Source: DASQPR01 sp963797675
GTDB taxonomy: Bacteria; Actinomycetota; Actinomycetes; Mycobacteriales; Micromonosporaceae
NCBI GenBank assembly: GCA_963797675.1
Contig: CAWCQQ010000007.1
Span: 434,001 to 498,000, forward strand
DNA length: 64,000 nt
Reading direction: 5' to 3'
Part shown: in pieces, positions 1 through 10,679 of the stretch
Layout: every line of letters starts with the position of its first letter
Numbering within the stretch: position 1 is the first letter of the stretch
Translations under genes and position numbers: made by a program
The notes under the pieces: generated by a model
The model's database searches: none
Seen by the model: only the letters and a program-made list of their open reading frames with translations
Told to the model about the DNA's origin: nothing

Positions 1-62
1 AATTCCGAATTCGGTCGCCGGATCACGTGACTGTGTGCTTATCGATCGGTGTGGGAGAGACT

Positions 63-2616
63 GTGCGGAAGTCATTACGCTTAGTAGCAATGTCCCTCGG
101 CCTGGCGTCGCTTGTCGCGGTTACGGCCGTCACCGCTTCGTTGGCCGCACCCGGGCAACCGAACGTCGTCAATGCAGTGCCGTCCACGGCCTCGCCGAAC
201 ATTGCCGACGGCACCACGTTCGCGATCACCAAGGTGGGGCACACCGTGATCGTCGGCGGCACGTTCACCGGCGTCTCGAATCGCGGAGACTCGACCATCC
301 TGCCCCGAGCACATCTGCTCGCGTTCGACTCCGACAGCGGCACGGTGAGCACGACGTTCGTACCGGATCCGGACGACACGGTCTGGGCGCTCCTGCCCGG
401 CCCGGCCGGCACCAACACCGTGTACGTCGGCGGGTCCGTTCCACAAGATCGCCGGTGCCAGCCATCCCTTCCTTGAACTGCTGAACGTCACCACCGGCGC
501 GGTTGTCTCGACGTTCACGCCGTCGGCCTACAACGGCAGCGTGGAGACGCTCGGTGCCTCGGCGACGCAGCTGTTCGTCGGCGGGCTGTTCACCACGGTC
601 GGTGGCGTCGCACATGCGGGCATCGCATCGGTGAGCCCGACCACCGGCGTCGTCAACTCCTACGTGAACATCCAGCTCGCCGGCCACCACAACTACACCG
701 GCGTCGCCGGTCAGGCGAATGCCGGAGTCGGCGCATCGCAGCTCGCGGTCCGGCCGGACGGCAAGCAGATGGTCATCATCGGCAACTTCAAGACGGCCAG
801 CAAAATGGACCGCGACCAGATCGTGATGCTCACCCTGGGCACCACGAGCGCCACGATCACGAACTGGGAAACGAACGTCCTGAAGGACAAGTGCAACCCG
901 ACCGCGTTCGACAGCTGGATCCGTGGCGTCGACTACTCGCCGGGCGGCTCCTACTTCGTGATCGACGGCACCGGCGGACCATTCCCGGGCCAGCACTGCG
1001 ACTCGGTCATGCAGTTCAGCGACTATTCGACCGGCACGGCGCTCGCTCCGACCTGGATCGACTACTCCGGCGGCGACACGTTCCTGTCCGTCGCGGTATC
1101 CGGTGCGGCGATCTACGTCGGCGGTCACTTCCGGTGGCTCAACAACACGTACGGCAGCGACTCGTCGAGTGCCGGAGCGGTCGGCCGGCCCGGCCTGGCT
1201 GCGCTGGACCCGACCACCGGCCTGCCGCGAACCTGGAACCCGGGGCGTAACCCCCGCGGCTACGGTGCACCCGCGCTGTACGTGGATCCGGCCGACCCCG
1301 CGATCCCCGGCAGCGGCGGCCTGTACGTCGGCTCGGACACCGACTACATCGGCCCGAACCAGTACCTCCGTGGCAAGATCGCGTTCTTCCCGCTCGACGG
1401 TGGTGACACCCCGGAGGTCGGCAAGACCGCGGCCGTCCCGGGCAACCTCTACACCGATGGTGCACCGGTCGCGGTACCGGCGACGCTGGCCCGCATCAAC
1501 GTCGGTGGCAAGACCGTCGCGGCCACCGATGGTGGCCCGGATTGGCTCGGCGACACGCAGACGGCCACCCCGAACCGGGTCGCGAACGGCACGGTAACCA
1601 CGTTCGCGAGCAATCCCACCCACGGCGCGGGGGCATCGCTCCCGTCGTACGCGCCGCTGGCGCTGTTCAACAGCCAACGCTCGTACACGGCGAACACGCC
1701 GACGGCCTGGACGTTCTCGGTTCCGGCGGCCACCGTGGTGAACGTGAACCTGTTCGTGGCGCAGCGCTCGTTCGACTCCGGCTCCAACGCGCCGACATCG
1801 ACGAGCTTCTCGGTGATCGTCAACGGCCAGACCGTGATCACCAACTTCGACCCGAACGCGACGATCGGCTATCAGACCGCGGGTGAGCTACCGTCGATCC
1901 CGGTGACGGTTCCGGCCTCGGGGGTGGTGACCGTCGGCTTCTCCAACACCGCCGGTGCGGCCGCTGTGGACGCGATCGAGCTGACCCGGACCGGTGGCAC
2001 CGCTACGACGTCCGGCTTCTACAAGCGGGCCTTCAGCGGCACGGCGTTGAGCACGACGACGTACACGCTGCTGGAGACGGACAACACGCCGTGGAAGACG
2101 AATGCGCGCGGTGCGTTCGCGGTCGACAACAAGGTGTTCTACGGGCTCTCCGACGGCAACTTCTACGTACGCAGCTTCGACGGGACGACGCTCGGCACGC
2201 CGAGCTTCGTGAACCCGTACACCGATCCGGTCTGGGACACGTTCCCGACCGGCTCCGGGTCGACCGTCTACCTCGGCGTCAAGTCCAGCTTCTACGGCGA
2301 GATCCCGCTGATCAGGTCGATGTTCTTCCTGAACGGCAAGCTGTACTACACGCGTAGCGACAGCTCGAACCTGTACTGGCGGTGGTTCACGCCGGAGTCG
2401 GGTGTCGTCGGGACGAGCCGGAACACCGTCGGCGGAACGGCCGCGTTCGGATCGGCAAGCGGCGTGCTGATGATCTCGGGCACGAAGCTCTACTTCTCGA
2501 AGTCGGACGGCAAGCTCTACTCGTTGGCGTGGAACGGCTCCTCGGCCAGCGGTACCGCGAAGTTCGTCACCGGCACCCACGGTCTGGCGCTGACCGCGGC
2601 CTTCCTAGGCCCGTGA
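63..2616 (+). CDS. Secreted delta-60-repeat/beta-propeller protein with malectin-like domain (one frame break)
   Basis: The GTG start at 63 follows the SD-like GGGAGAG and opens a signal peptide (MRKSLRLVAM... ending near SLAAPG). Repeated strand motifs such as VGGTFTGV, YVGGSF and FVGGLFTTVGG are typical of delta-60/DUF5122 propeller repeats in exported actinobacterial proteins. A malectin/CBM-like beta-sandwich lies around 1650-2010 (WTFSVPAATVVNVNLFVA, ending VDAIELTR). The C-terminal third is another propeller-like part rich in FY, LYY and YFSK. One extra base near 438 splits the frame; removing it gives VGGSFHKIAG. The protein probably acts outside the cell, perhaps binding polysaccharide; substrate unknown. 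Its stop lies 28 bp from the convergent mutase stop. Confidence 0.7.
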
Positions 2617-2644
2617 TGCCCCGAAAGTTAGCGGCCATCCGGAT

Positions 2645-4342
2645 TTAGAGGCCCAAGGCGGCGGCGGTCTCCGTGCGAAGCGCGGAGACCGCCGCCGCTC
2701 CGCGTTCGCGGGCGCCCTCAACGTCCGCGTTCACGACCGGTTCCACGACTTCGAGGTACGCCTTCAGCTTCGGCTCGGTGCCACTCGGCCGGATCACGAC
2801 ACGTGCACTCGGTGTGCGCAGCGTCATCACGTTGTTGCCGGGCAGCCCGTCGGTCACCGAGTCCACCGGGACGTCGAGCAGCGTCACCGGTGGGTGCAGG
2901 CGGATCCGTGCCATCATCACGTCGATCTCGGCGAGATCGTCGACCCGCACGGACAGCTGATCGGTCGCGTAGAAGCCGTGAATCGAGGCGATCTCGTCCA
3001 GCCGATCCTGCAGCGTACGCAGTTCGGTCTTCAATCCCGCCGCGAGTTCCGCCATCAGCAGAGCAGCCGAGATGCCGTCCTTGTCGCGTACGCTCGCCGG
3101 GTCGGCGCAGTATCCGAGCGCCTCCTCGTAGCCGTAGACCAGCTCGTCACCGGCCCGCACGATCCACTTGAAGCCGGTCAGCGTCTCGCCGTACGGCAGG
3201 CCGCGCCGGGCGCACATCGCCCGCAGCAGTGTGGAGGACACGATCGTGGTTGCGTAGAGGCCCTGTCGTCCTCGTCGCATCAGATGGTCCGCAAGGAGAA
3301 TGCCGACCTCGTCGCCGCGTAGCGTCCGCCACCGTCCGCCCGGACCGGGAATCGCCACCGCGCATCGGTCCGCGTCCGGGTCGTTCGCGATCGCCACGTC
3401 CGCGCCGACCTCGGCGGCCAGCGCCAGCACGAGATCCATCGCGCCCGGCTCTTCCGGATTCGGGAAGCCAACCGTCGGGAATGCCGGATCCGGCGCAGCC
3501 TGCGCGGCGACGATGGCGACGTCGTCGAATCCGGCAGCGCCGAGCGCAGCGAGCGCGACGTCGGCGCCGACACCGTGCATCGGCGTGTACGCGATCGACA
3601 ACTCTCGGGCCGAGTCCGGATCGACGACCGCGGCCGCATCGCGGATGTACGCCTCGACGACGTCGTTGCCGAGCACCGAACCGGCCGGACCCATCGGGAT
3701 GTCCAGCAGGGGACCGGCCGCCCGGATCGCGGCCTCGATGCCGCTATCGGCCGGCGGCACGATCTGTGCGCCGGCGCCGTACAGACCGCCGACGCGCGTG
3801 CCGAGGTAGACCTTGTAGCCGTTGTCCGCCGGCGGGTTGTGGCTCGCGGTGACCATCACACCGGCGACCAGGCCGGTGCCGGGTGCGGACGACGGATCGA
3901 TCAGCGCACCGTCCGCGTCGAGATGCGTGAGCGCGTACGCGAGGACCGGCGTCGGCAGCGGACGCGGCAGCACGTAGGCGACCCGTCCGGCTCCGGTTAT
4001 CACGCGAGCGGTCTCGTCGGCGAACGCGGCCGAGCCGTTGCGGGCGTCGTATCCGATCACGATCGGACCGCTCTCGCCCTGCGCGGTGAGCCAGGCGACG
4101 AGGCCGGCGGCGGCTGCCCGTACCACTGCTCGGTTCATTCCGTTCGGGCCGGCGCGCACCGGACCGCGCAGGCCGGACGTTCCGAACGTGAGCGCACCCG
4201 CGAAGCGATCGGCCAGATCCGGCAAGCTGGCGGGCAGCCCGTCGATCACCGTTTGCAGCTCGGCACGGGTGTCCGGATCCGGGTCGTCGGCCAGCCACGC
4301 CGTCGCGGCCGCAGGCACACCGGAGTACGAGGGTGATGTCAT
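2645..4342 (-). CDS. Phosphosugar mutase (phosphoglucomutase/phosphomannomutase family)
   Basis: Alpha-D-phosphohexomutase that interconverts hexose 1- and 6-phosphates in the cytoplasm. Visible motifs in order: TFGTSGLRGP, the phosphoserine loop VTASHNPPADNGYK, the metal loop NDPDADRCAVAI, the sugar loop GYEEALGYC and the phosphate loop RPSGTEPKLKAY. About 565 aa, the long PgcA/PmmB type rather than the 450-aa AlgC type. ATG 4342 is chosen; an in-frame GTG-ATG at 4366 also exists and neither has a strong SD. It is the likely counterpart of M. tuberculosis pmmB (Rv3308), which also lies near M20 amidohydrolases and lpdA. Glucose versus mannose specificity cannot be read from sequence. Confidence 0.9.
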   Translation of the reverse strand: MTSPSYSGVPAAATAWLADDPDPDTRAELQTVIDGLPASLPDLADRFAGALTFGTSGLRGPVRAGPNGMNRAVVRAAAAGLVAWLTAQGESGPIVIGYDARNGSAAFADETARVITGAGRVAYVLPRPLPTPVLAYALTHLDADGALIDPSSAPGTGLVAGVMVTASHNPPADNGYKVYLGTRVGGLYGAGAQIVPPADSGIEAAIRAAGPLLDIPMGPAGSVLGNDVVEAYIRDAAAVVDPDSARELSIAYTPMHGVGADVALAALGAAGFDDVAIVAAQAAPDPAFPTVGFPNPEEPGAMDLVLALAAEVGADVAIANDPDADRCAVAIPGPGGRWRTLRGDEVGILLADHLMRRGRQGLYATTIVSSTLLRAMCARRGLPYGETLTGFKWIVRAGDELVYGYEEALGYCADPASVRDKDGISAALLMAELAAGLKTELRTLQDRLDEIASIHGFYATDQLSVRVDDLAEIDVMMARIRLHPPVTLLDVPVDSVTDGLPGNNVMTLRTPSARVVIRPSGTEPKLKAYLEVVEPVVNADVEGARERGAAAVSALRTETAAALGL

Positions 4343-4408
4343 GTGATCAGTCTGAGCGTGCATCACCTGTTGATAGCACGCGCCCGGCCGGAGCGCCGCT
4401 CGAAAGCG

Positions 4409-6230
4409 CTAGATGGCGGGCGCGGTCAGCGTGAACGACTTGACCATCTGGTTGAAGATGGCCAGGCTCGAGTCATATTCGCTGTCGGGCACGGTGAGAT
4501 AGAAGTGGTACGCATGCCCACCGACCGTGGTCGCGGCCCAGATGCCGTGGCGCTTGCCGGTGCCAGTGCCACAGGTGTATTCGAGGACGGCACCGTCGTG
4601 ACCGTCCAGCGTCAGCGGCTTAAGTTGAATCCGCTGGTAGGGCGCGGTGCACCGGATCGGATCCTTGAGATTGTGTTCGGCGATGGTGAGAAAGCCGATC
4701 GCGGTGGCCTTGCCGGACGATTCAACGTTGATGCGGACCCGCCGGGACGAGTCGGTCGGGTCGGTGAAGTCGGTGTAGTTCGTCGTCGAACTCTTCTTCC
4801 ATCCGGCCGGCACGTCGATCGTGATGCCGCGCTTGTCGTGGAAGGAGACCACGTCGAACGACGGGGACGACGGAGACGCCGTCAGAGTCGGGCCGACCGC
4901 CACGGGCTGCCCGCCGCCACCGGACGTCGACACGACGACGGCGACGATCGCGGCGATCAGAACCGCGGCCAGGCCGCCGGCAATGCCGAGCTTCATGCGT
5001 TTCGGCAAGGCCGCGATCGCCGTACGCGCGCCTGCCGTCCTGCGCCGGGCGGAATGTGACGTCGGGCTCCGGACCGCCGGCAGCCCCGTGTAGGTGGTGT
5101 CGTGATAGCCGCTGGCCTGCGCTGCCGGCAGGTCGGTTGAGCCGGTCTGCTCGAACACCGATCCGACCCGCGGTCCGATCACCGGCGGCCCGGTACGGAT
5201 CCGGTCGGCCACCGTCTCGCCGTCGGCGAGCAGGGCGCGCCCGCCGAGTTGGCCCTTCTTCGGCCGTTGAACCGGCTCCTCGACGCGCTGTTGGATCGCG
5301 ACCGGCGGATGGACCGGCACCACCGCGGCGACGGCATTGCCGGCGCGACCCGCGAGCGGACCGGCGGCGAGTTCGCGGAGTGCCGAGCGGGCCTGAGGCA
5401 CCGTCCAGCGCCGGAACGGATCCTTCTCCAGCAGGCCCATCAGGATGGGGGCCAGCACACCCGCCCGGACCGGCGGGAGCGGCTGGTCCTCGACGATGGC
5501 GCGCATGGTCTCGAACGGGTCGCCGCGATCGAACGGCGGGCGGCCCTCGATCGCCGTGTACAACGTGACGCCGAGCGAGAACAGGTCGCTCGGCGGTCCG
5601 AACGCTGCGCCGATCGCGCGCTCGGGGGAGATGAAGTGCGGCGAGCCCAGCACCATCCCGGGCTGGGTCAGGTTGCTCTCCGACGGCATCCGGGCGACGC
5701 CGAAGTCGGTGAGCACGCAGCGACCGTCCGCGCAGATCAGGACGTTCGCCGGCTTCACGTCGCGGTGCAGTACGCCGGCGTCGTGGGCGACCTCGAGCGC
5801 GCCGAGCAGCGCGATGCCGATCTTCGCGACCGCGCGACCGGCGATCGGACCGTCGGCGATGATGATCTCGGAGAGGCTGCGCGCCTGGAGGAGTTCCATC
5901 ACGATCCAGGGCCGGCCGCCCTCGGTGACGACGTCATAGACCTGCACGACGGACGGGTGCGAGAGAGCGGCGGCGGCGCGAGCTTCGCGGAGCGTCCGCT
6001 CGTACATGCCGGCCCGGTCGCTTGCGCGGCATGCCCGGTGGAAGCAGCACTTCCTTGACCGCGACGTCGCGCCGGAGCACGGTGTCGACCGCCTGCCAGA
6101 CGGTACCCATGCCGCCATTGCCGATCGCGGAGCGCAGCTCATAGCGCTCGCCGACGATCGTGCCGGGCGTGGCGCGCTGCATCGATGGCGAGCGCGGATC
6201 GCCCTGCCACGCTGAAGTCTGTGCCGTCAC
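4409..6230 (-). CDS. Membrane serine/threonine protein kinase (one frame break)
   Basis: Hanks-type kinase with Gly loop IGNGGMGTV, Lys in VAVKEVLL, catalytic HRDVKPANV, DFG in LTDFGVARM and activation-segment end GSPHFISPER. A Pro-rich juxtamembrane linker, one membrane helix (KLGIAGGLAAVLIAAIVAVVV) and an about 150-aa extracytoplasmic domain with two Cys follow. There are no PASTA repeats, so the outer domain is not a classical muropeptide sensor. One extra base near 6020 breaks the frame between VLLPPGMPRK and DRAGMYERT. The GTG start at 6230 is tentative; ATG 6182 (MQRATPGTIVGERYEL) is an alternative. Divergent from the mutase gene at 6453. Confidence 0.85.
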
Positions 6231-6452
6231 TGTTGTCTCAACCGTCTCGTCCGGGGCCGTCAGGTTTACAACCTACCCATCTTGCTTCCTGGGCGACGGA
6301 AGGGAAAGCCGAGAGCGGCCGGATGTGACTTAATGACCGTTTCGAGGCAATAATTCCTCAGCCATCTATGTCACACCCGAGACCCGGCCGGAGGCCGGAC
6401 CCCTAACATGCGGGGAGAGTGGTACGCGCGCACCGATGCGAGGGGCCGGTCA

Positions 6453-8120
6453 ATGACAATGGAGTCGAAGCGGATCAGCGAGTCTGGTTTTCCCATTAAA
6501 CCGGCATATTCGGCGGCCGACTTACCTAAAGATCTCGAGGAACGAGACGGCGAACCGGGCCGATACCCGTTTACCCGCGGCGTCTACCCGTCGATGTACA
6601 CGTCGCGGCCGTGGACGATGCGCCAGTACGCCGGATTCGGTACCGCGGCCGAGTCCAACGCCCGCTACCGCCAGCTTCTCGCTGCGGGTACGACCGGGCT
6701 GTCGGTCGCATTCGACCTGCCGACCCAGATGGGCTACGACTCCGACGACCCGGTCGCCAGCGGCGAGGTCGGCAAGGTGGGCGTCGCGATCGACTCGATC
6801 GAGGACATGCGCCGCCTGTTCCGGGACATTCCGTTGGACAAGGTGTCCACGTCGATGACGATCAACGCGCCCGGCAGCGTACTGCTGTTGCTCTACCAAT
6901 TGGTCGCGGAGGAGAACGGGATCAGCGGTGACCAGCTCACCGGCACGATCCAGAACGACATTCTGAAGGAGTACATCGCCCGCGGCACGTACATCTTCCC
7001 GCCGAAGCCGTCACTGCGCCTGGTGGCCGACACGTTCGCGTACTGCACGCGGGAGATCCCGAAGTGGAACACGATCTCGATCTCCGGCTACCACATGGCC
7101 GAGGCCGGTGCGTCGCCCGTACAGGAGATCGCGTTCACACTCGCGAACGGGATCGACTACGTGAACGCGGCGATCGCGGCCGGGCTGGACGTGGACGATT
7201 TCGCTCCGCGACTGTCGTTCTTCTTCGTCGCCCGGACCACGCTGCTGGAAGAGGTCGCGAAGTTCCGTGCGGCTCGACGGATCTGGGCCCGGATCATGCG
7301 CGAGGACTTCGGTGCGAAGGATCCGAAGTCATGGATGCTGCGATTTCACACCCAGACCGCCGGTGTCCAGCTGACCGCGCAGCAGCCCGAGGTGAACCTG
7401 ATCCGGGTCGCCGTGCAGGGTCTCGCCGCCGTCCTCGGCGGTACGCAATCGCTGCACACGAACTCGTACGACGAGGCGATCGCTCTGCCGACCGAGAAGG
7501 CGGCGCGCCTGGCACTGCGTACCCAGCAGGTGTTGGCTTTTGAAACCGACCTGACCGCGACCGTCGACCCGTTTGCCGGCTCCTACGTCGTCGAGGCCAT
7601 GACCGACGAGATCGAAAACGCGGCGGTCGCCTTGATTGCGCAGGTCAATGCGTATGGATCGGCGGTCGCGGCGATCGAAGCCGGATTCCAGAAGCGGGAG
7701 ATCGAAACGTCCGCCTACCGAATCTCACAGGAAATTGATGCCGGGACCCGGACCGTGATCGGAGTCAACCGATTCACGATCGCCGACGACGAGCCGTACG
7801 AACCGATGCGGGTGGACCCGGTGATCGAATCCGAGCAGGTCGCGAGGCTTGCAACGCTGCGGGCCGAACGTGACGGCGAGGCCGTCTCCGCCGCGATCGG
7901 GGCGCTCGTGGCGGCTGCGCGAACCGACGATCAGAACATTTTGTATCCGATGAAGGCGGCGTTGCGCGCGTGTGCGACCGTGGGTGAGGTTTCATCGCGC
8001 CTTGCGCGGGGTATGGGGTCGCTACCAGCCAACGGATCGTTTCTGAGACCCACCTGGACGCCGCACACGGCGTGCGATTTGCGGGATGGTGTGACTGTCA
8101 CTATCACGTTCGGTCATTGA
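6453..8120 (+). CDS. Acyl-CoA mutase large subunit, methylmalonyl-CoA mutase family, no B12 domain
   Basis: TIM-barrel catalytic chain of a coenzyme B12-dependent acyl-CoA mutase (555 aa from ATG 6453, which has SD GAGGGGC 6-7 nt upstream; ATG 6408 is an in-frame alternative). Motifs: SRPWTMRQYAGFGTAAESN, GLSVAFDLPTQMGYDSD, TGTIQNDILKEYIARGTYIF, SISGYHMAEAG. The C-terminal cobalamin-binding DxHxxG domain of full-length mutases is absent, as in IcmA/HcmA-type large subunits, so a separate small subunit is needed. Y59, R177 and H214 keep the same spacing as Tyr89, Arg207 and His244 of methylmalonyl-CoA mutase, favouring a methylmalonyl-like substrate over isobutyryl (Phe/Gln) or 2-hydroxyisobutyryl (Ile/Asp). 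No small subunit is seen in the window. Confidence 0.85.
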   Translation: MTMESKRISESGFPIKPAYSAADLPKDLEERDGEPGRYPFTRGVYPSMYTSRPWTMRQYAGFGTAAESNARYRQLLAAGTTGLSVAFDLPTQMGYDSDDPVASGEVGKVGVAIDSIEDMRRLFRDIPLDKVSTSMTINAPGSVLLLLYQLVAEENGISGDQLTGTIQNDILKEYIARGTYIFPPKPSLRLVADTFAYCTREIPKWNTISISGYHMAEAGASPVQEIAFTLANGIDYVNAAIAAGLDVDDFAPRLSFFFVARTTLLEEVAKFRAARRIWARIMREDFGAKDPKSWMLRFHTQTAGVQLTAQQPEVNLIRVAVQGLAAVLGGTQSLHTNSYDEAIALPTEKAARLALRTQQVLAFETDLTATVDPFAGSYVVEAMTDEIENAAVALIAQVNAYGSAVAAIEAGFQKREIETSAYRISQEIDAGTRTVIGVNRFTIADDEPYEPMRVDPVIESEQVARLATLRAERDGEAVSAAIGALVAAARTDDQNILYPMKAALRACATVGEVSSRLARGMGSLPANGSFLRPTWTPHTACDLRDGVTVTITFGH

Positions 8121-8352
8121 ATTCTCACTCCATGGGCGTGTCCGGGTCCCTCGGTCACCCGTTGTAGAAGGTGAGCAGCGAATGCCGGCTCGGAACGCCG
8201 CAGCTCGCGCTGGTGCGAGCGTGCCGAAACGTCTTCAGCAGGGTTTTCGTGACGCTCCGCTACCCGGCCTTAACAGTAACGGGATTGCGCAGAGTTACCG
8301 CGCCACTAGGCTGACCGAGTCGTTATCCGTCGACCGAGATCAAGAAGAAATC

Positions 8353-9663
8353 GTGACCGCTGCCCTGACCACCCTGGACGATCCGGAAGTCCCGCTCGAC
8401 GAGTGGGCTGCCACGATCGCGGACTGTGACGTACCGATCGGCGTACCGCTTGCCGGGGCCGATCCGTTGCCCGGTCGGCTGGATCGATGGCTGATGGCTA
8501 CCGGCCGCGAGCTGATCGCGATCCGGCGGCATATCCACGCCCACCCGGAACGTTCCGGCCAGGAATTCAAGACCGCCCGCCTGGTCATGCAGCGGCTCAC
8601 CGAGGCGGGCCTGTCGCCTCGGCTGCTGCCGAAGCGCAACGGCGTGATCTGCGATATCCGTGGCAACGGTTCGGCGTCGACGATCATCGCGCTGCGCGCC
8701 GACCTGGACGCGCTGCCGCTGCCGGACACCGAAGGACGTGCCCTACCGGTCGACCGTGGAGAACATGTGCCACGCCTGCGGTCACGACGTCCACACCACC
8801 GTGCTGCTGGGCGCCGGCCTTGCGCTGGCCGAACTGGCCAAGCGCGGCGAACTGCCCGGCACCGTGCGCCTGCATCTTCCAACCGTCCGAGGAGACGACG
8901 CCGTCCGGTGCACCCGAGGTGATCGCTGCGGGTGGCCTCGACGGCGTCTCGGCCATCTTCGGTCTGCACTGCAATCCACAGCTGCCGGTCGGCATGGTCG
9001 GCGTACGCGCCGGTGCATTCACGGCCGCCGCCGATCTCGTCGAGGTCCGGCTGCGGGGCGACGGCGGGCACACTGCGCGTCCGCACCTTACCCAGGATCT
9101 CGTACACGCGCTCGGCCGTGTTGTCGTCGATGTCCCGTCGCTGCTCGGACCGCCGGGTCGACGTACGCGCCGGGGTTTCGATGGTGTTCGGAGCGATCCG
9201 AGCCGGTGAGGCGCCGAACGCGATCCCGGGCGAAGGCTACGCTCGTGCCACGGTCCGTTCGCTGAGCCGCGACGCCTGGCATGACCTGCCGGAACTGGTC
9301 GCCCAGCTGGTCCACGACGTGGTCGCGCCGACCGGTGTCGAGGTCACCGTCGACTACCGCCGGGGCGTGCCTCCGATCATCAACGACCGGATGGCGACCG
9401 CCGTGATCGCCGGTGCCGCGGCTGCTGCACTCGGCCCCGATCCGGTGACCGAGGCCGAGGTCAGCATGGGCGGCGAGGACTTCGCGTTCTATCTCGAGCA
9501 GGTGCCGGGGTCGATGATCCGGCTCGGCGTCGGCGTTCCCGGGTCGACCGCGAAGCTGGACATCCACCAGTCCGCGTTCGATATCGACGAGCGCGCGATC
9601 GGCTATGGAGTCCGGGTCATGGTGCACACCGCGTTGGCCGGCCTGGCCACCCCCGGCTTTTAG
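8353..9663 (+). CDS. M20-family amidohydrolase/aminoacylase-like peptidase (three frame breaks)
   Basis: Zinc-dependent amidohydrolase of the AmiA1/AmiB1-HipO type. Motifs are ELIAIRRHIHAHPE, ALRADLDALPLPDT, HACGHDVHT, LIFQPSEET, GLHCNPQLPVG, GGHTARPHLT and MGGEDFAFYLEQVPG. They run through three reading frames with one extra base each near 8731, 8873 and 9147; removing these gives continuous DALPLPDTKDVPYRS, VRLIFQPSEET and LLDRRVDVRAGVS. GTG 8353 is the likely start; an in-frame ATG at 8182 would add 57 unusual residues. Homologues sit near lpdA in M. tuberculosis (Rv3305c/Rv3306c). It probably cleaves an N-acyl amino acid or peptide; substrate unknown. Its stop overlaps the convergent DUF4349 stop by 4 bp. 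Confidence 0.8.
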
Positions 9664-10600
9664 GCTCCGTCGCCGGGTCCTGGGGACGCGACCGGCGTGA
9701 AAACCGCCTTGGTACGGCGACCCGCCGGCGCCGGACGAGCAGCGGTGATGATCCACGCCGGGATGCCGATTACGATCGCGAACGGCAGTAGCGCGCCGAT
9801 CACGGTCAGCAGCACGCCGAGCGACGCGACGAAGCCGTGCCAGCCCGATGTCAGACCGGCGAGGAAGCCGGTCTTCTTCGGCGTCGGCGGCACCGTGACG
9901 TTCGCCTCCGGGCCGAGCAGGTTCACCGTGATCGTGGACAGCGAGGTCAGATCGGTCAACGTCCGCAGCTGCGCCTCCATCGATTCCAGATCGGACTCGC
10001 GGGACGTGAGTTCGTCCTCCAACGACACGATCTGGGCGATCGACGTCGTGCTGGCGATCAGCGCACGGATCCGATCGACGCTCGCCTGCTGCGTCTTCAG
10101 GCGGGACTGCACGTCGACGACCTGGCGATGTGACGTCCTGTGTGGACACCTGCCGGCTCAATTCGGTGCCGAGGTCGTGCAGCGCGGCCACGGTCGTGTC
10201 GAACGCCGACGCCGGTACGCGCAGGATCACGGTCGCCGTCGAGAAGTCCGCGTTGATCTGGCGGGTGTCGCCGCCGACGTACCCGCCGGAGCCGGTCGCG
10301 ATGCCGTCGGCTGCCACGGCGGCGTCGTTCACGTCCTTCACCCGTACGGTCATGGTTCCGTTGTAGATGATGGACCGCTGGACGTCGGCCGGCGCGAGCG
10401 TCACCGCGGTCTGCGGCACCCCCGCTTTGCCACCTCCGACGTTGGATCCCGCCCACCGGCGGCGCGATCGCCGGCGCCGCGTGGTCGCCGGCCGCCGGAC
10501 CGGCGTTGGGCGATTTCGAGGAATTGTCCGCTGAGCAGGCACTGAGTCCACCAGTGAGCAGGAACCCGGACACGATCAGTAGGGCTATGCGCTTCGTCAT
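9660..10600 (-). CDS. DUF4349 lipoprotein (two frame breaks)
   Basis: The ATG at 10600 opens a lipoprotein signal, MTKRIALLIVSGFLLTGGL, with lipobox LSAC. The mature part has the DUF4349 pattern: a first strand block (RSIIYNGTMTVRVKDVNDA), a coiled coil (RLKTQQASVDRIRALI to LESMEAQLRTL) and a C-terminal membrane helix (FVASLGVLLTVIGALLPFAIVIG) with a short cytoplasmic tail. Extra bases near 10450 and 10125 split it over three frames. It should be anchored at both ends to the cytoplasmic membrane with the coiled coil outside. No enzymatic role is evident. Confidence 0.75.
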
Positions 10601-10679
10601 GAAAGCACTCCGATGTTTGTGTGCGACATTCACTGCTAAGACGCTGCCGCCGGTACCCCGGTTCCGGCAGACTGGTCAC

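Noticed and set aside
265..1677. Long open frame (470 codons) on the minus strand opposite the beta-propeller gene
   Set aside because: Arg/Ala-rich with no motif, the usual antisense shadow of a high-GC gene; the plus strand encodes a recognisable secreted protein.
6338..6360. Near-palindrome around GAGGCAATAATTCCTC between the kinase and mutase genes
   Set aside because: It is short and imperfect with no second copy, so not distinguishable from chance in an AT-richer promoter region.
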